From Clostridia bacterium (lineage in GTDB: Bacteria; Bacillota; Clostridia; CAKSNL01; HGM11501): 64,000 nucleotides of DNA. Below are positions 25,139 through 33,739 of the stretch, in pieces. How positions within the stretch are numbered: the stretch's first letter is position 1; each line of letters begins with the position of its first letter. A model generated the notes under the pieces. That model made no database searches. It saw nothing but the letters and a program-made list of their open reading frames with translations, and was not told where the DNA came from. The stretch lies in the NCBI GenBank assembly GCA_017411325.1, contig JAFQQJ010000007.1, positions 48,089 to 112,088 of the forward strand. The letters run 5' to 3'. The position numbers and the translations under genes are program-made.

Positions 25139-27655
25139 TTATTTTGTAATTGTAATTGTCTGACTTTCTCCGTCCCAGGCTACCTTATATCCCAGCTGTT
25201 CGGATACGAATCTTACGGGGATAAATGTACGGTTGTCTGTAATTACGGGGAAATTGAGAAGTGTATACTTGATGTTTCCGTATTTGGGATCCTTTACATA
25301 TACAAGCTTGTTGCATATCTGAAGAGTCATTTCATAAATACCGTTATCAAGTCCTATCTTCTGGGTATTGCCGTCCCATGTGATTTCGGCGCCCATAAGC
25401 TCTAAGAGTCCTCTTAAGGGAATCAATGTGGAGCCGTTTACGATGTAGGGTGCAACGTCGATTGTCTTTGTTCCTTCACCGTCGGCATTCTTATAGGTTA
25501 TATCTTTTGAGCCTATCTTAAGAACATATTCCTCTCCCTCGGCGGAATTAAGCTTATCCTTCGCATCTCTTGACTGGAAGAACTTGATTTCTGCCGCAGA
25601 AACTCTTGATGCGAAATAGTCATATATTTCAAATTCGAAATATCTGTAATAAACCTCTTCATCAAGGGTTATGGTCTTTGTTGTAATGTCCTTTTCATAT
25701 GTAAGACCTTCCTTAACGGGCTCCCAGGTCTCGCCATCCTTACTTCCCCAGATGCTTACGCCCATCCAGCAACCGTGACAGTCAGCAGACTGTCTCGGAA
25801 TATAAACTATTTCCTTTACGCCGATTACTCTCTGCATATCAACCTTAAGGCTTACAACCGTATCCTTTTCTACCTCATCTGTCTGCCAGAAGCTTGTTTC
25901 TACACCGTCAAACGCCATCTGAGGCTCGTGTTCTGCCCAGTTTGTAGCCCAGTTTGTACCTTCATATTCAACATTGAACAGATATCTGTCTATTTCATAA
26001 AGTGCATAAAGTCTGTCCATAGCATCATATTCTTCGTATGCTACGGTTTCCATATCCGCATTCTTCTCAACAAGGTCAAATTCGGCAAGACAGCCGTAAC
26101 CGCCCTGAGTTGCTGTAGCTTCAAACTTCACTCTCTTAACCTTAAGGTTTGCAACAAAGAGCATTTCTCTGTCCGCAAGGCTGTTTGAGAAAGCAAGGTC
26201 AGGCTTTAAGAGGAAGTATTCCCCATCATCGGAGTCGGACACATAGAGGTTTCCGTTGTAGAAAAGACCGTTTTTAACGTCCTGTCTCGGAACAAGTACA
26301 ACACCGGAAATTTCCGTTACCTCGGGAAGTGTAAGTTCAAGGTAATAAGGAGGATTGTCGTGGCCGGTAATTGTGGGGCCAGCGTGGGTGTAGTGTGAAT
26401 GCCAGTAGGTGTTCACATCACCGTCAAGCGCTTTTCCGATGGAATTTCCGTTGTCGGAATTTACGGTGAGCTTCCAGCCGGATTTGGGAAGAAGCTTAAG
26501 ACCGGTGGAGCTTACTCTTCCTGCTGCACTTCCGCTTCCTGAAGTACCGCTTGCAGCGGGCTTATCTGCGGGCTTTGCCGTCTCTACCTTTTCACCGCCC
26601 GTGAAAAACTTAATTTCGCAGGCTGTTGCATGGTTATCTCCTCTTGTCTTTGTGGCAAGAATTCTTATTGCCGTAACCTCGGTATCTCCCCAGGATGCAC
26701 CGGAGGGCTTGAAATCCGTTGCCATAGGAGCAACATAGTCAAAGCTTCCCGTGTAAATATCCTTGAAGTTTACGCCGTCGGTTGAACCCTGGATAGTATA
26801 ATTCATAAATACTCCGGTTGCATTATCCGTTCTGGGATAGTAAAGCCAGCCTGATACCTTTGTCATCTTGCCGAAGTTTACCGTTACCTTAAAGGGTGCA
26901 GCATCAACACTCACAGCTTTGCCGTCAACAACCTCGTAGCCTGTATGCCAGAAGTTTGCATCTCCTCCGTCAAAGGCACGTGCTATGGGTTGCCCCTCTG
27001 TTTCGCTGGATGCCGTGATTTCCCATCCGTCATTTACAAGCTCGGTTCCGGGAACAGAGCCGTTTTCGGGGGGCTCTTCTTCGGGGATGCCCTTATATTC
27101 TTCACCGTTTGCCAAAGCTTCTCCGCTTGTGCCTGTAAGGAAGTCAATTTCAGCAGCTGTTCCGTAGCCGCCGAGACCTTCGGTAACATAAATTATGATT
27201 CCCGACATATCGTAGCTTCCCCATGAAGCGGTGGAGGGCTCACGTACCACGTTTACTCCGCCGATATAATCGAACTTGCCTTCAAAAATCTTAACATATT
27301 TTTCTCCGTCTTTTGTGGCATAAATCGAATATGCGGTAACGGTACCTGTACCGTTGTCAGTTCTGGGGGTGTATTTCCAGCCTGAAACATCAAGTGTTTC
27401 ACCGAATTCAATTTTGATTTCAAAAGGAGGATTTTCGTGGCTTACCACAGAGCCGTCCTTTGCGGTATATCTTGTATGCCAGTAGGTATTTATATCGTCG
27501 TCAAATGCCTTATCAATGTTGAAGTTATCACCGTGATAGCTGGATACCGACATTTTCCAGCTTTCGCTGAAAGGAATCTCGGATTCTGCCCTTACCGTAA
27601 AGCAAAGGGAAAGAGTCATCATTAAAACCAGAACTATTGAAAATATTTTTTTCAT
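25139..27655 (-). CDS. Secreted protein with four discoidin (F5/8 type C) domains and a copper-amine-oxidase-like C-terminal domain
   Basis: 838 residues. Signal peptide 1-24 ending VRAES. Four F5/8C-like repeats begin near 28, 205, 388 and 560, each with the AFD(G/D)...YWH or FWHT pattern that opens the fold; these usually bind glycans. A Pro/Gly/Ser linker (about 352-380) separates the second and third. The C-terminus (about 725-838; STLIPLRGLLELMGAEITWDG, RTFIPVRFVSEQLGYKVAWDG) is the copper-amine-oxidase N-terminal-like domain common on clostridial surface proteins. No catalytic domain is seen. It follows the glycoside-hydrolase-like gene by 14 bp, so it is probably a glycan-binding partner. 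Confidence 0.85.
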   Translation of the reverse strand: MKKIFSIVLVLMMTLSLCFTVRAESEIPFSESWKMSVSSYHGDNFNIDKAFDDDINTYWHTRYTAKDGSVVSHENPPFEIKIEFGETLDVSGWKYTPRTDNGTGTVTAYSIYATKDGEKYVKIFEGKFDYIGGVNVVREPSTASWGSYDMSGIIIYVTEGLGGYGTAAEIDFLTGTSGEALANGEEYKGIPEEEPPENGSVPGTELVNDGWEITASSETEGQPIARAFDGGDANFWHTGYEVVDGKAVSVDAAPFKVTVNFGKMTKVSGWLYYPRTDNATGVFMNYTIQGSTDGVNFKDIYTGSFDYVAPMATDFKPSGASWGDTEVTAIRILATKTRGDNHATACEIKFFTGGEKVETAKPADKPAASGTSGSGSAAGRVSSTGLKLLPKSGWKLTVNSDNGNSIGKALDGDVNTYWHSHYTHAGPTITGHDNPPYYLELTLPEVTEISGVVLVPRQDVKNGLFYNGNLYVSDSDDGEYFLLKPDLAFSNSLADREMLFVANLKVKRVKFEATATQGGYGCLAEFDLVEKNADMETVAYEEYDAMDRLYALYEIDRYLFNVEYEGTNWATNWAEHEPQMAFDGVETSFWQTDEVEKDTVVSLKVDMQRVIGVKEIVYIPRQSADCHGCWMGVSIWGSKDGETWEPVKEGLTYEKDITTKTITLDEEVYYRYFEFEIYDYFASRVSAAEIKFFQSRDAKDKLNSAEGEEYVLKIGSKDITYKNADGEGTKTIDVAPYIVNGSTLIPLRGLLELMGAEITWDGNTQKIGLDNGIYEMTLQICNKLVYVKDPKYGNIKYTLLNFPVITDNRTFIPVRFVSEQLGYKVAWDGESQTITITK

Positions 27656-27669
27656 TGCTTTCCCCTCCT

Positions 27670-30453
27670 TTAATTAAGATGGCTGAGTACGGCATTTACC
27701 GTAGCCATATCTGCACCAAGCTTACTTACTGTGTATACGCCGTTGCCGAGGCTCTTTACTTCCCAGCCGTAGCATTCAGCAATCAATGAAACGGGAATGT
27801 AGAATATTCCGTTTACATACTTAACGGGAGCAGAAAGTGTTGAAAGCTCACCGTTTATACGAACCTCGTTGGAGTCAAGAACAGAGTATGTCCAGGTGTA
27901 GTCTGTTACTTCTGTAAGCTCGTCATTCATATCAAAATGATGTGTGAAGAACATATTGTAGAAGCTGTTATATTCTGTCTTGCTTCTGCCGTATTCCATA
28001 ATTTCGTTGAATGCAGATTCAGGAACATAAACTGTTCCGTTTTCCTCGAAAGGTGCAACCCTTATATCTGCCTCGTGAACATACATCTTACCGCCGTTTG
28101 CAATCATCTTGGGGCTTCCTGCCTTGATTACAGATGTGGATGTCTGATACATTTCGTTCCTCTGGGCATCAGTTAATGTTGTCTGCTCAATTTCTGTGTA
28201 GAGATAATTAAATCTTCCGTAAGGAGCAACGCTTCCGTCCTTGTAAAGGTTTAAGAAGTTTCCGGCCGCATCAACGGAATCTGTCCACTTGAATTCAAGG
28301 TCAACGGTTGCATTTTCTGCTATATCGCTTCTCTTAATTGCAAGCTGCAGTATATTGCCCTTTATGCTGTATGTAAGGTCAGAAACCACTGTTGTTGCAA
28401 ATTCGTTTCCGTTAAATGCGGATAATTTTCCGATTCCGTCCTTGTTTACAACATAGTCATAGCCTTCCCAGCCCGTAGCACGGTTACGGTCGGCATTGAT
28501 ATAAAGTGTAAGGAAGTTTTCAGCATCCTTAACTATATCCTTCTCTGTTTCAACCATAAAGTAAATGTTTTCAGCATCAAAGGAAACCTTTGCCCCCTTA
28601 ATTGCATTTACAACTGTTGTTGTATAGTGATAAGCTTCGCTTGAGCGGGGCTTTGCAAGCCCGTCACCGTCACGCTCATAATCCTGATAAGCATTTATGA
28701 ATGCGGGGCCGACATTTGCCCACTGTGCGGAATCTCCGTTTACATCAATTGTGGTTATGCCGGAAGCTACCGGAGCTTTACGCGCGCCCTTGAACTTTCT
28801 TATCATATCTGTTAAAAGCATATAATAATCGTCCTTCAAAGGACCGTCGTTGGGCTCAAAGTCACGGCTGTTTTCATAGTCGTAGGTATCAACGAAGGCA
28901 TTGGGGAAGCCGTTATATACAGCGTTTCTTACAGCTGTCCACTCGTTCCATCCGTCGATCATAATGAATTCGGGTTCTGCACGAAGTGCCAAAGCTGCCT
29001 GCTCACGGAAGAAGTATGCCTTTCTCATTCCGTCGGCTGTATAATCTTCGCCGAATACCTCGGAGAAGCCTCTTCCCTTGGAATACTGGTCAGAGCATAC
29101 ACCTGTCATAGCGCCGCCGATTACGGTGGATTCGTTTACAGCTGTACCTACAGCCACAAATTCAGGTCTGCCTGTAGCCTCATCAACATTACGAAGTGGC
29201 TGGGGGAAGTTTTCAAGCCACATCCACTCGTCAACGCCGTTATTATGTCCCTTCTGCTTATCTCTTGAACCTGAATATCTTATGGTGAAGAAGTCATCCA
29301 TTTCTTTAAGGAAGCCGGGTTCAAAGTTGTTATCCGCATCAACGTCCGGTGCTGCAAACTTTGTTGCCGCATTACCGAATAATAATGGCTTACCGTCACG
29401 ATAGTACCAGATATCGGAATAGTCATTTAATACAAAGCAGTTATAATAAATTGCCGCTCTGCCTCCGAAAGCATCTGTCCTGTTGCCGCCAAGTGTCATC
29501 ATTCCCGAAATCCTCGGGATGTCAACGCCTGTCGCTTTTGCATCACGGAAAGCACTTGCAAGAATGTTAAGAGCAGGAATGTAATCAAGACCATTATTTG
29601 TATAGTCAAAGAAAATCGCATCTACACCTGCAAGGGAAAGAACTTCCGCATGCTTACGGTATACCCAGTATTCATAGGAATTGTAATATCCGAATATGGG
29701 TGTGCCCCAGTAGAACTTACCCTGGGGATCCCAGATGGGGTCCATATAGTTTTCCTTTGCCTCGGGCTTTTGTGCCACGATTTCAGGAATTACATAAGCA
29801 CGAACCAAAGGTGCTTTATCTATAAACCAGTTCCAGTATAAAATACCAACCTCGCGTCCGTCTGTCTTAACGTCGCCTGCTTCTTCGTATGTGGCAATTG
29901 CTCTTCCCATATCGTCGGTTGCAACCCAGGTATCTGAGAAGTTGTCAATTATTGCAGAATCGGGAACCTTTGCCGACGCTGTATCGTGAACATAGGTTTC
30001 AGGTGATAATGTGATGTCAAAAACCTTAATTTCATTCCAGGTCTGTCTGCCGTATAAACAGTAAAAATAAAGGTCGTGGGTTCCCGTGGTGGGTGTAATT
30101 GCTGTTTTAACGGTTACCTTTTCACCCATTTCAGACATGGTAAGGGAACCGATGCATTCACCCTTTTTGGGATCGTCAACCATTACAAGTAAGGTTTCAC
30201 CGTTGGAGTTTCCTGCCATTTTGTTGTAAAACTCCATAGAAATTGAATTAATTCCGGTTAAATCGACATTTTTAAAGCCGAAATACCCCTTTCTTTCAAG
30301 GCCTCTTATGCCTTCAGCGCTGTAGGACACTACTGAATTATAGTCCACATCGGAAGGCTTCAAGACCACCTCCCCTGCAGCAGATGAAGGAATTGCAAAA
30401 ACAACTGACAAAACCATCATCAGGCAAAGGAGCAAGCTTAATACTCTTTTCAT
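27670..30453 (-). CDS. Large secreted glycoside-hydrolase-like protein (GH71/GH99-type barrel) with accessory domains
   Basis: 927 residues with a signal peptide (1-26, cut near SSAAG). Residues about 30-155 look like a CBM6-type beta-sandwich. About 175-560 looks like a TIM-barrel hydrolase related in style to GH71/GH99: EVGILYWNWF, WGTPIFGYYNSYEYWVYRKH, LAGVDAIFFDYTN and MIDGWNEWTAV are segments where acidic catalytic residues would sit. About 570-745 resembles a CBM9-like domain (VSFDAENIYFMVETE, LYINADRNRATGWEG). The C-terminus (about 790-927) is copper-amine-oxidase-like (YVPESAFNEIM, FYIPVSLIAECYGWEV). First gene of an operon with the discoidin protein. The exact GH family and substrate are open. 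Confidence 0.65.
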   Translation of the reverse strand: MKRVLSLLLCLMMVLSVVFAIPSSAAGEVVLKPSDVDYNSVVSYSAEGIRGLERKGYFGFKNVDLTGINSISMEFYNKMAGNSNGETLLVMVDDPKKGECIGSLTMSEMGEKVTVKTAITPTTGTHDLYFYCLYGRQTWNEIKVFDITLSPETYVHDTASAKVPDSAIIDNFSDTWVATDDMGRAIATYEEAGDVKTDGREVGILYWNWFIDKAPLVRAYVIPEIVAQKPEAKENYMDPIWDPQGKFYWGTPIFGYYNSYEYWVYRKHAEVLSLAGVDAIFFDYTNNGLDYIPALNILASAFRDAKATGVDIPRISGMMTLGGNRTDAFGGRAAIYYNCFVLNDYSDIWYYRDGKPLLFGNAATKFAAPDVDADNNFEPGFLKEMDDFFTIRYSGSRDKQKGHNNGVDEWMWLENFPQPLRNVDEATGRPEFVAVGTAVNESTVIGGAMTGVCSDQYSKGRGFSEVFGEDYTADGMRKAYFFREQAALALRAEPEFIMIDGWNEWTAVRNAVYNGFPNAFVDTYDYENSRDFEPNDGPLKDDYYMLLTDMIRKFKGARKAPVASGITTIDVNGDSAQWANVGPAFINAYQDYERDGDGLAKPRSSEAYHYTTTVVNAIKGAKVSFDAENIYFMVETEKDIVKDAENFLTLYINADRNRATGWEGYDYVVNKDGIGKLSAFNGNEFATTVVSDLTYSIKGNILQLAIKRSDIAENATVDLEFKWTDSVDAAGNFLNLYKDGSVAPYGRFNYLYTEIEQTTLTDAQRNEMYQTSTSVIKAGSPKMIANGGKMYVHEADIRVAPFEENGTVYVPESAFNEIMEYGRSKTEYNSFYNMFFTHHFDMNDELTEVTDYTWTYSVLDSNEVRINGELSTLSAPVKYVNGIFYIPVSLIAECYGWEVKSLGNGVYTVSKLGADMATVNAVLSHLN

Positions 30454-30481
30454 ATATGTACCTCCTTAAAAGTGATAGTTA

Positions 30482-30511
30482 ATTATATCACAATCTGTAA
30501 AGTGCTGTCAA
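30482..30511 (-). promoter_or_regulatory. Promoter of the GH/discoidin operon
   Basis: Minus-strand TTGACA, 18-bp spacer, TATAAT, 28 bp before the start. Just upstream of the -35 box are two imperfect copies of an AGGACAAnnnnTGC-like motif, possible activator sites. Confidence 0.75.
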
Positions 30512-30556
30512 TAGGACAATTTTGCTGTAATAAGGACAAAACTGCTTTTTCAGCAT

Positions 30557-30580
30557 AAAAAAGCACAGCCGAAACTGTGC
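30557..30580 (-). terminator. Terminator hairpin upstream of the GH promoter
   Basis: Minus-strand GCACAG / CTGTGC stem with six-base loop and T6. It insulates the GH operon from upstream transcription. Confidence 0.7.
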
Positions 30581-30606
30581 CTTCAATAAAGCAGGTTTTA
30601 CCTGCC

Positions 30607-30646
30607 GAAAAAACAATAGGAGTACGATCAATTTTGTTCGTACTCC
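30607..30646 (-). terminator. Second hairpin, probable terminator
   Basis: 9-bp perfect stem GGAGTACGA / TCGTACTCC (30619-30627 with 30638-30646), then TATTG and a T run on the minus strand. A small GCAGG-TTTTA-CCTGC hairpin (30591-30605) lies between it and the previous one. Confidence 0.55.
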
Positions 30647-30712
30647 TTTTCACATACCTTGCCTGCAAAGTATAGTGTGTTAGATCTTTTGGTGTACTGT
30701 CAGGCGGTAATG

Positions 30713-30837
30713 GGCCTCCCTTGTGTAAAGGGAGGTGGCACGGCTTGCCGTGACGGAGGGATTGTAAAATGTTAGATTTTCACTCAAAACAATCCCTCAG
30801 CCGCCTTCGGCGTCAGCTCCCTTTACACAAGGGAGCC
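30713..30837. repeat. Palindromic MITE-like repeat element
   Basis: About 50-bp imperfect terminal inverted repeats: 30713-30765 opens GGCCTCCCTTGTGTAAAGGG, and 30789-30837 closes with its complement, ending GGGAGCC. Each arm contains its own internal hairpins (CTCCC...GGGAG, CACGGC-TT-GCCGTG, GCCGCCTTCGGCG). It has no coding capacity and lies between the XRE/TPR-like gene and the GH operon. Similar TCCCTTTACACAAGGGAG palindromes are, as I recall, common in gut Clostridia genomes. Confidence 0.7.
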
Positions 30838-30921
30838 TTTTTTATGCTCATCTATGCCGTGTCAATTTTCTTGACAAGCACTGCTTTTGCGGACACAAAA
30901 GCAACTCCACACGTTACAGTG

Positions 30922-31701
30922 TTATTCTAAATTATTTTTAATTTTATTATTAAAAAAACTAACGTAAACATCAAATGCGCTGTTTTCAACGAGATCAATA
31001 AATTTTAATGCTTTCTCGCGTTCTTTGATAGCTTCCGCTTTCATTCCTTGCGACTCATAATATTCTGCAAGCTTTTCCATCATTTGAATAAGATTTTCAA
31101 AGGAGATCCATTTTTGCTTTTCTGCTGCTTCGTATTTAAGTTTGCCTTCCAAGAGGTATGCCATTTCTGTAAGCTTAGTAAAATAAATCTCCGGTATTTG
31201 CTCAATAGCCGCTTCTGCACTTTTCAAATCGCCTTTAACCTTATATGCATACGCAAGAAATCTTAATGCATCGTACTTAATATCAGCTTGATTTGTTTTC
31301 TCAATTAAGGAACTTGCTATTGAAATTGTCTCGTCCGGATCTTTTGTGTAATTCAATACATACAAAAGATTGTTGAGTAAAACTTCGTTATCGGGATATT
31401 TTTTCAGACCTTCTTCAAGAATATATCTGCTTTTCGGTGGATCTGACTCTCTGAATTTGTATGCCTCATTTACAATGGAGTCGATGGCAGACTCAATTTC
31501 TTTCAGATTGAATTCAAACAATTCATCCATTGAAACACCCAAATAGCTCGCCAATATGGGAGCGAGTGTAATATCGGGCAAAGCAATACCATTTTCCCAT
31601 TTGCTTACGGCTTGAAAAGAAATTCCTATGCTGTTAGCGAGTTGTTCCTGTGTAATCCCTCTTTGCTTTCGTAATTCTTTAATTTTATTTCCAATATTCA
31701 T
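30922..31701 (-). CDS. XRE-family regulator with TPR-like C-terminal domain
   Basis: 259 residues. The N-terminal helix-turn-helix (IKELRKQRGITQEQLANSIG, QAVSKWENGIALPDI) covers residues 1-65. The rest is helical with tetratricopeptide-like character (ILEEGLKKYPDNEVLLNNLL, ALRFLAYAYKVKGDLKSAEA), as in peptide-sensing or metabolite-sensing XRE/TPR regulators. The start at 31701 follows GGGGGTG; an earlier in-frame start overlaps it. No obvious target gene is adjacent except the GH operon 470 bp downstream. Confidence 0.82.
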   Translation of the reverse strand: MNIGNKIKELRKQRGITQEQLANSIGISFQAVSKWENGIALPDITLAPILASYLGVSMDELFEFNLKEIESAIDSIVNEAYKFRESDPPKSRYILEEGLKKYPDNEVLLNNLLYVLNYTKDPDETISIASSLIEKTNQADIKYDALRFLAYAYKVKGDLKSAEAAIEQIPEIYFTKLTEMAYLLEGKLKYEAAEKQKWISFENLIQMMEKLAEYYESQGMKAEAIKEREKALKFIDLVENSAFDVYVSFFNNKIKNNLE

Positions 31702-31747
31702 ATTGTACACCCCCAAATAATCAAGACGGCGCCTATCTTGTGATGTA

Positions 31748-31776
31748 ATTGTACCACAGGATGTCTATTTGTTCAA
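31748..31776 (-). promoter_or_regulatory. SigA-type promoter of the XRE/TPR regulator
   Basis: Minus-strand TTGAAC, 17-bp spacer, TACAAT. An imperfect palindrome (CAAGA...TCTTG, 31722-31740) lies near the transcript start. Confidence 0.7.
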
Positions 31777-31812
31777 TAACCGCCTAAACAACCTTACTCA
31801 ACTCACGGTTGA

Positions 31813-31844
31813 AAAAAGCACCATCTACATAGATGATGCTTTTT
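31813..31844 (-). terminator. Terminator downstream of ruvX
   Basis: 14-bp stem with one mismatch (31813-31826 with 31831-31844), ACAT loop, T5 on the minus strand. Confidence 0.8.
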
Positions 31845-31885
31845 CTGCTTTATCTCAGGTACACCAAGCTGTGCCTTTTTCTTTT

Positions 31886-32299
31886 TTAAAATCCCTTGCT
31901 GTCAAGATAGCCCTGAAGGATGAATGCGGCAGCGAGCGGGTCAACCTTGCCTGTTCTTTTTTTACCGCTTATTCCTGCTTCCTCAAGTGTTCTGTGTGCC
32001 GCCATGGATGATAAGCGCTCATCCCAGAGCACCACCTTGATACCGTATTTTTCAACTAAAACATCACGGAAAAGTTCGCTTTTTTCCGCGCGCTCACCCT
32101 TGGTGCCGTTCATATTAAGAGGATAGCCCAGAACGATTTCAGAAGGGTTATATTCCTTTATGTATGAATCAAGCTCCGCCATTCTTTTTTCCTCGTCACG
32201 TCCGCTTATTACGCCAACGGACTGGGCAATCATTCCCGTTAAATCGCTTACGGCAATACCGATTCTTACATCTCCGTAGTCAAGTCCCATTATTCTCAT
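31886..32299 (-). CDS. ruvX: RuvX/YqgF Holliday-junction resolvase family protein
   Basis: 137-residue RNase H-fold nuclease. MGLDYGDVRIGIAVSD at the N-terminus, IVLGYPLNMNGTKGERA and VLWDERLSSMAAHRTL, plus the terminal KVDPLAAAFILQGYLD carry the conserved acidic residues. Family role: pre-16S rRNA 5' processing and putative junction resolution. It lies downstream of the germination operon on the same strand with a 52-bp gap. Confidence 0.95.
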   Translation of the reverse strand: MRIMGLDYGDVRIGIAVSDLTGMIAQSVGVISGRDEEKRMAELDSYIKEYNPSEIVLGYPLNMNGTKGERAEKSELFRDVLVEKYGIKVVLWDERLSSMAAHRTLEEAGISGKKRTGKVDPLAAAFILQGYLDSKGF

Positions 32300-32351
32300 A
32301 AAATTCTCCTATGTACACCCCTTACGGGGTTTTTTCATCATTATACATCTT

Positions 32352-32528
32352 TTACGCCTGTTTGTAAAGCTTTAATATAAAAAGAAGAATCACCAACCCC
32401 GAAAGGAAAAAACAAAGAATTCCTCCTGCTCTGTTTTTCTCCTTTATATTCCATATTCCGTAGGCAACTCCCCTTATTCCCGAATATGCGACAAGGAGAA
32501 TTTCTGCCAGATTTATGAAAAATATCAT
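32352..32528 (-). CDS. 58-residue two-helix membrane protein at the end of the ger operon (D-subunit candidate)
   Basis: A short ORF beginning MIFFINLAEILLVAYSG and ending LLFILKLYKQA, with two membrane helices (about 3-24 and 35-53) separated by a charged loop (WNIKEKNRAGG). Its ATG overlaps the gerC stop by 4 bp (ATGA), the same coupling used elsewhere in this operon. Small two-helix D subunits accompany several Bacillus germinant receptors; position, size and topology match that description, but sequence identity to them is not established. Confidence 0.65.
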   Translation of the reverse strand: MIFFINLAEILLVAYSGIRGVAYGIWNIKEKNRAGGILCFFLSGLVILLFILKLYKQA

Positions 32529-33739
32529 CCGAAGGTAAACCTCCCGTTTCTCTCCGTTTTTATGGTTACAGCAGGATTAATCTGTATATCCTTCAATTCA
32601 ATACCGCTCCTTTCCATATCCGCATTTTTCACAAAGTGTATTTTCGCATGATCAATCAGTCCCAGCACATCGGAATCGTATTGCTCTATGCATTTTTTAA
32701 TAACGCTTCTTACACTCTTTCCTATTTCTTTTTCAAGATATAGGGTAAATTCTTTATCGAAGCTTTCATAATCTGCTTCCGGGATAAATTCATAGTTGCC
32801 CGAAAGGGTGATTTCTATTTTTGCTTTTGTATATTCCCCGGGAAATGTTTTTATTTTGCTGTTTTCGTTCTGACTCAGCTTTATGATAACGAAGCTTTCT
32901 GAGTCACCGGGATATTCAACAGAGATATCTCTGGGAGCAAAAAAGCCCCCTGCAAAGCTTAAAGCAAGCATTTCACTTTCCGTAAGATAGCCTTTAAGCT
33001 TTCCTTCGGACAGTACCGCTCCGCCTAAAAATTCCACCTTATGCTTGGATTCTTTAGGAATCATCCCTGCAATAAGGTTTGACTTCGTATCATCCTTAAA
33101 ATAGTTTTCAAAGCCGTCTTCTTCCCTTTTGGAAACAAGAGGTAATACAAAATCTCCGCCCTTTGACTCAAGGTCAAAATAACTTTCGCTCAAAAGAAAA
33201 AATCTTGTAGCTTCCTTATAGTGACGATGAATTATTTCTTCATAGTAAACAGAGAGATATTCCTCATCCTCCGGCGATACATTTTTCAATATATCCTCCG
33301 CTTTCTTAAGGGACAGTGCAAGATAGGCATTGTTCTTAAATTCTGTTGCGGATGCTATTTCACATACGGCATCCTTTATGCCGTTTTCAGCAACCTCGCT
33401 TGATATAATAACCATTTTCACGTTATTCATACTCAAATCAACGCTGTTTATACTGTTGGCTCTGGCAAAAGCAGATAAAATCGTCGGCGCCTCTACAACC
33501 AATACATCCTTGCTTTTTTCATTTTCCGTTTCATTGCCCGAATTTTCGCCGGATGCTGCCCCTTCTCCGGTGCCCGTTCTTTCTATCTGAAATGTTACGC
33601 GATACGGCATTGTTTCGCCTTTATCAATTCCCATTGCTATTACCGTAACCGTATGGGCTATTTCCCTGGCATCGTAAAACCCGCCGGTGCTTACCATAAC
33701 GATTGATGCTGTTACAACAAAAATCAACAGTTTTTTCAC
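32525..33739 (-). CDS. Ger(x)C family germination protein, lipobox cysteine missing
   Basis: C subunit of a GerA-type germinant receptor, 404 residues. The N-terminal hydrophobic segment (VKKLLIFVVTASIVMVSTGG) and the following FYDAREIAHTVTVIAMGID match the family, which normally reads TGCWDxxEI; here the Cys-Trp is replaced by Gly-Phe, so no lipobox is present. The rest has the two N-terminal domains and C-terminal domain expected (YTKAKIEITLSGNYEFI, VRSVIKKCIEQYDSDVLG). The GTG start at 33739 overlaps the gerB stop by 4 bp (GTGA) and follows GGAGGG. Confidence 0.88.
   Translation of the reverse strand: MKKLLIFVVTASIVMVSTGGFYDAREIAHTVTVIAMGIDKGETMPYRVTFQIERTGTGEGAASGENSGNETENEKSKDVLVVEAPTILSAFARANSINSVDLSMNNVKMVIISSEVAENGIKDAVCEIASATEFKNNAYLALSLKKAEDILKNVSPEDEEYLSVYYEEIIHRHYKEATRFFLLSESYFDLESKGGDFVLPLVSKREEDGFENYFKDDTKSNLIAGMIPKESKHKVEFLGGAVLSEGKLKGYLTESEMLALSFAGGFFAPRDISVEYPGDSESFVIIKLSQNENSKIKTFPGEYTKAKIEITLSGNYEFIPEADYESFDKEFTLYLEKEIGKSVRSVIKKCIEQYDSDVLGLIDHAKIHFVKNADMERSGIELKDIQINPAVTIKTERNGRFTFG

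Noticed and set aside
30483..30668. 61-residue minus-strand ORF upstream of the glycan operon
   Set aside because: It consists of three hairpins and a promoter, has no ribosome binding site and no family resemblance.
30713..30837. CRISPR repeat
   Set aside because: A single inverted-repeat element; there are no regularly spaced direct repeats with variable spacers.
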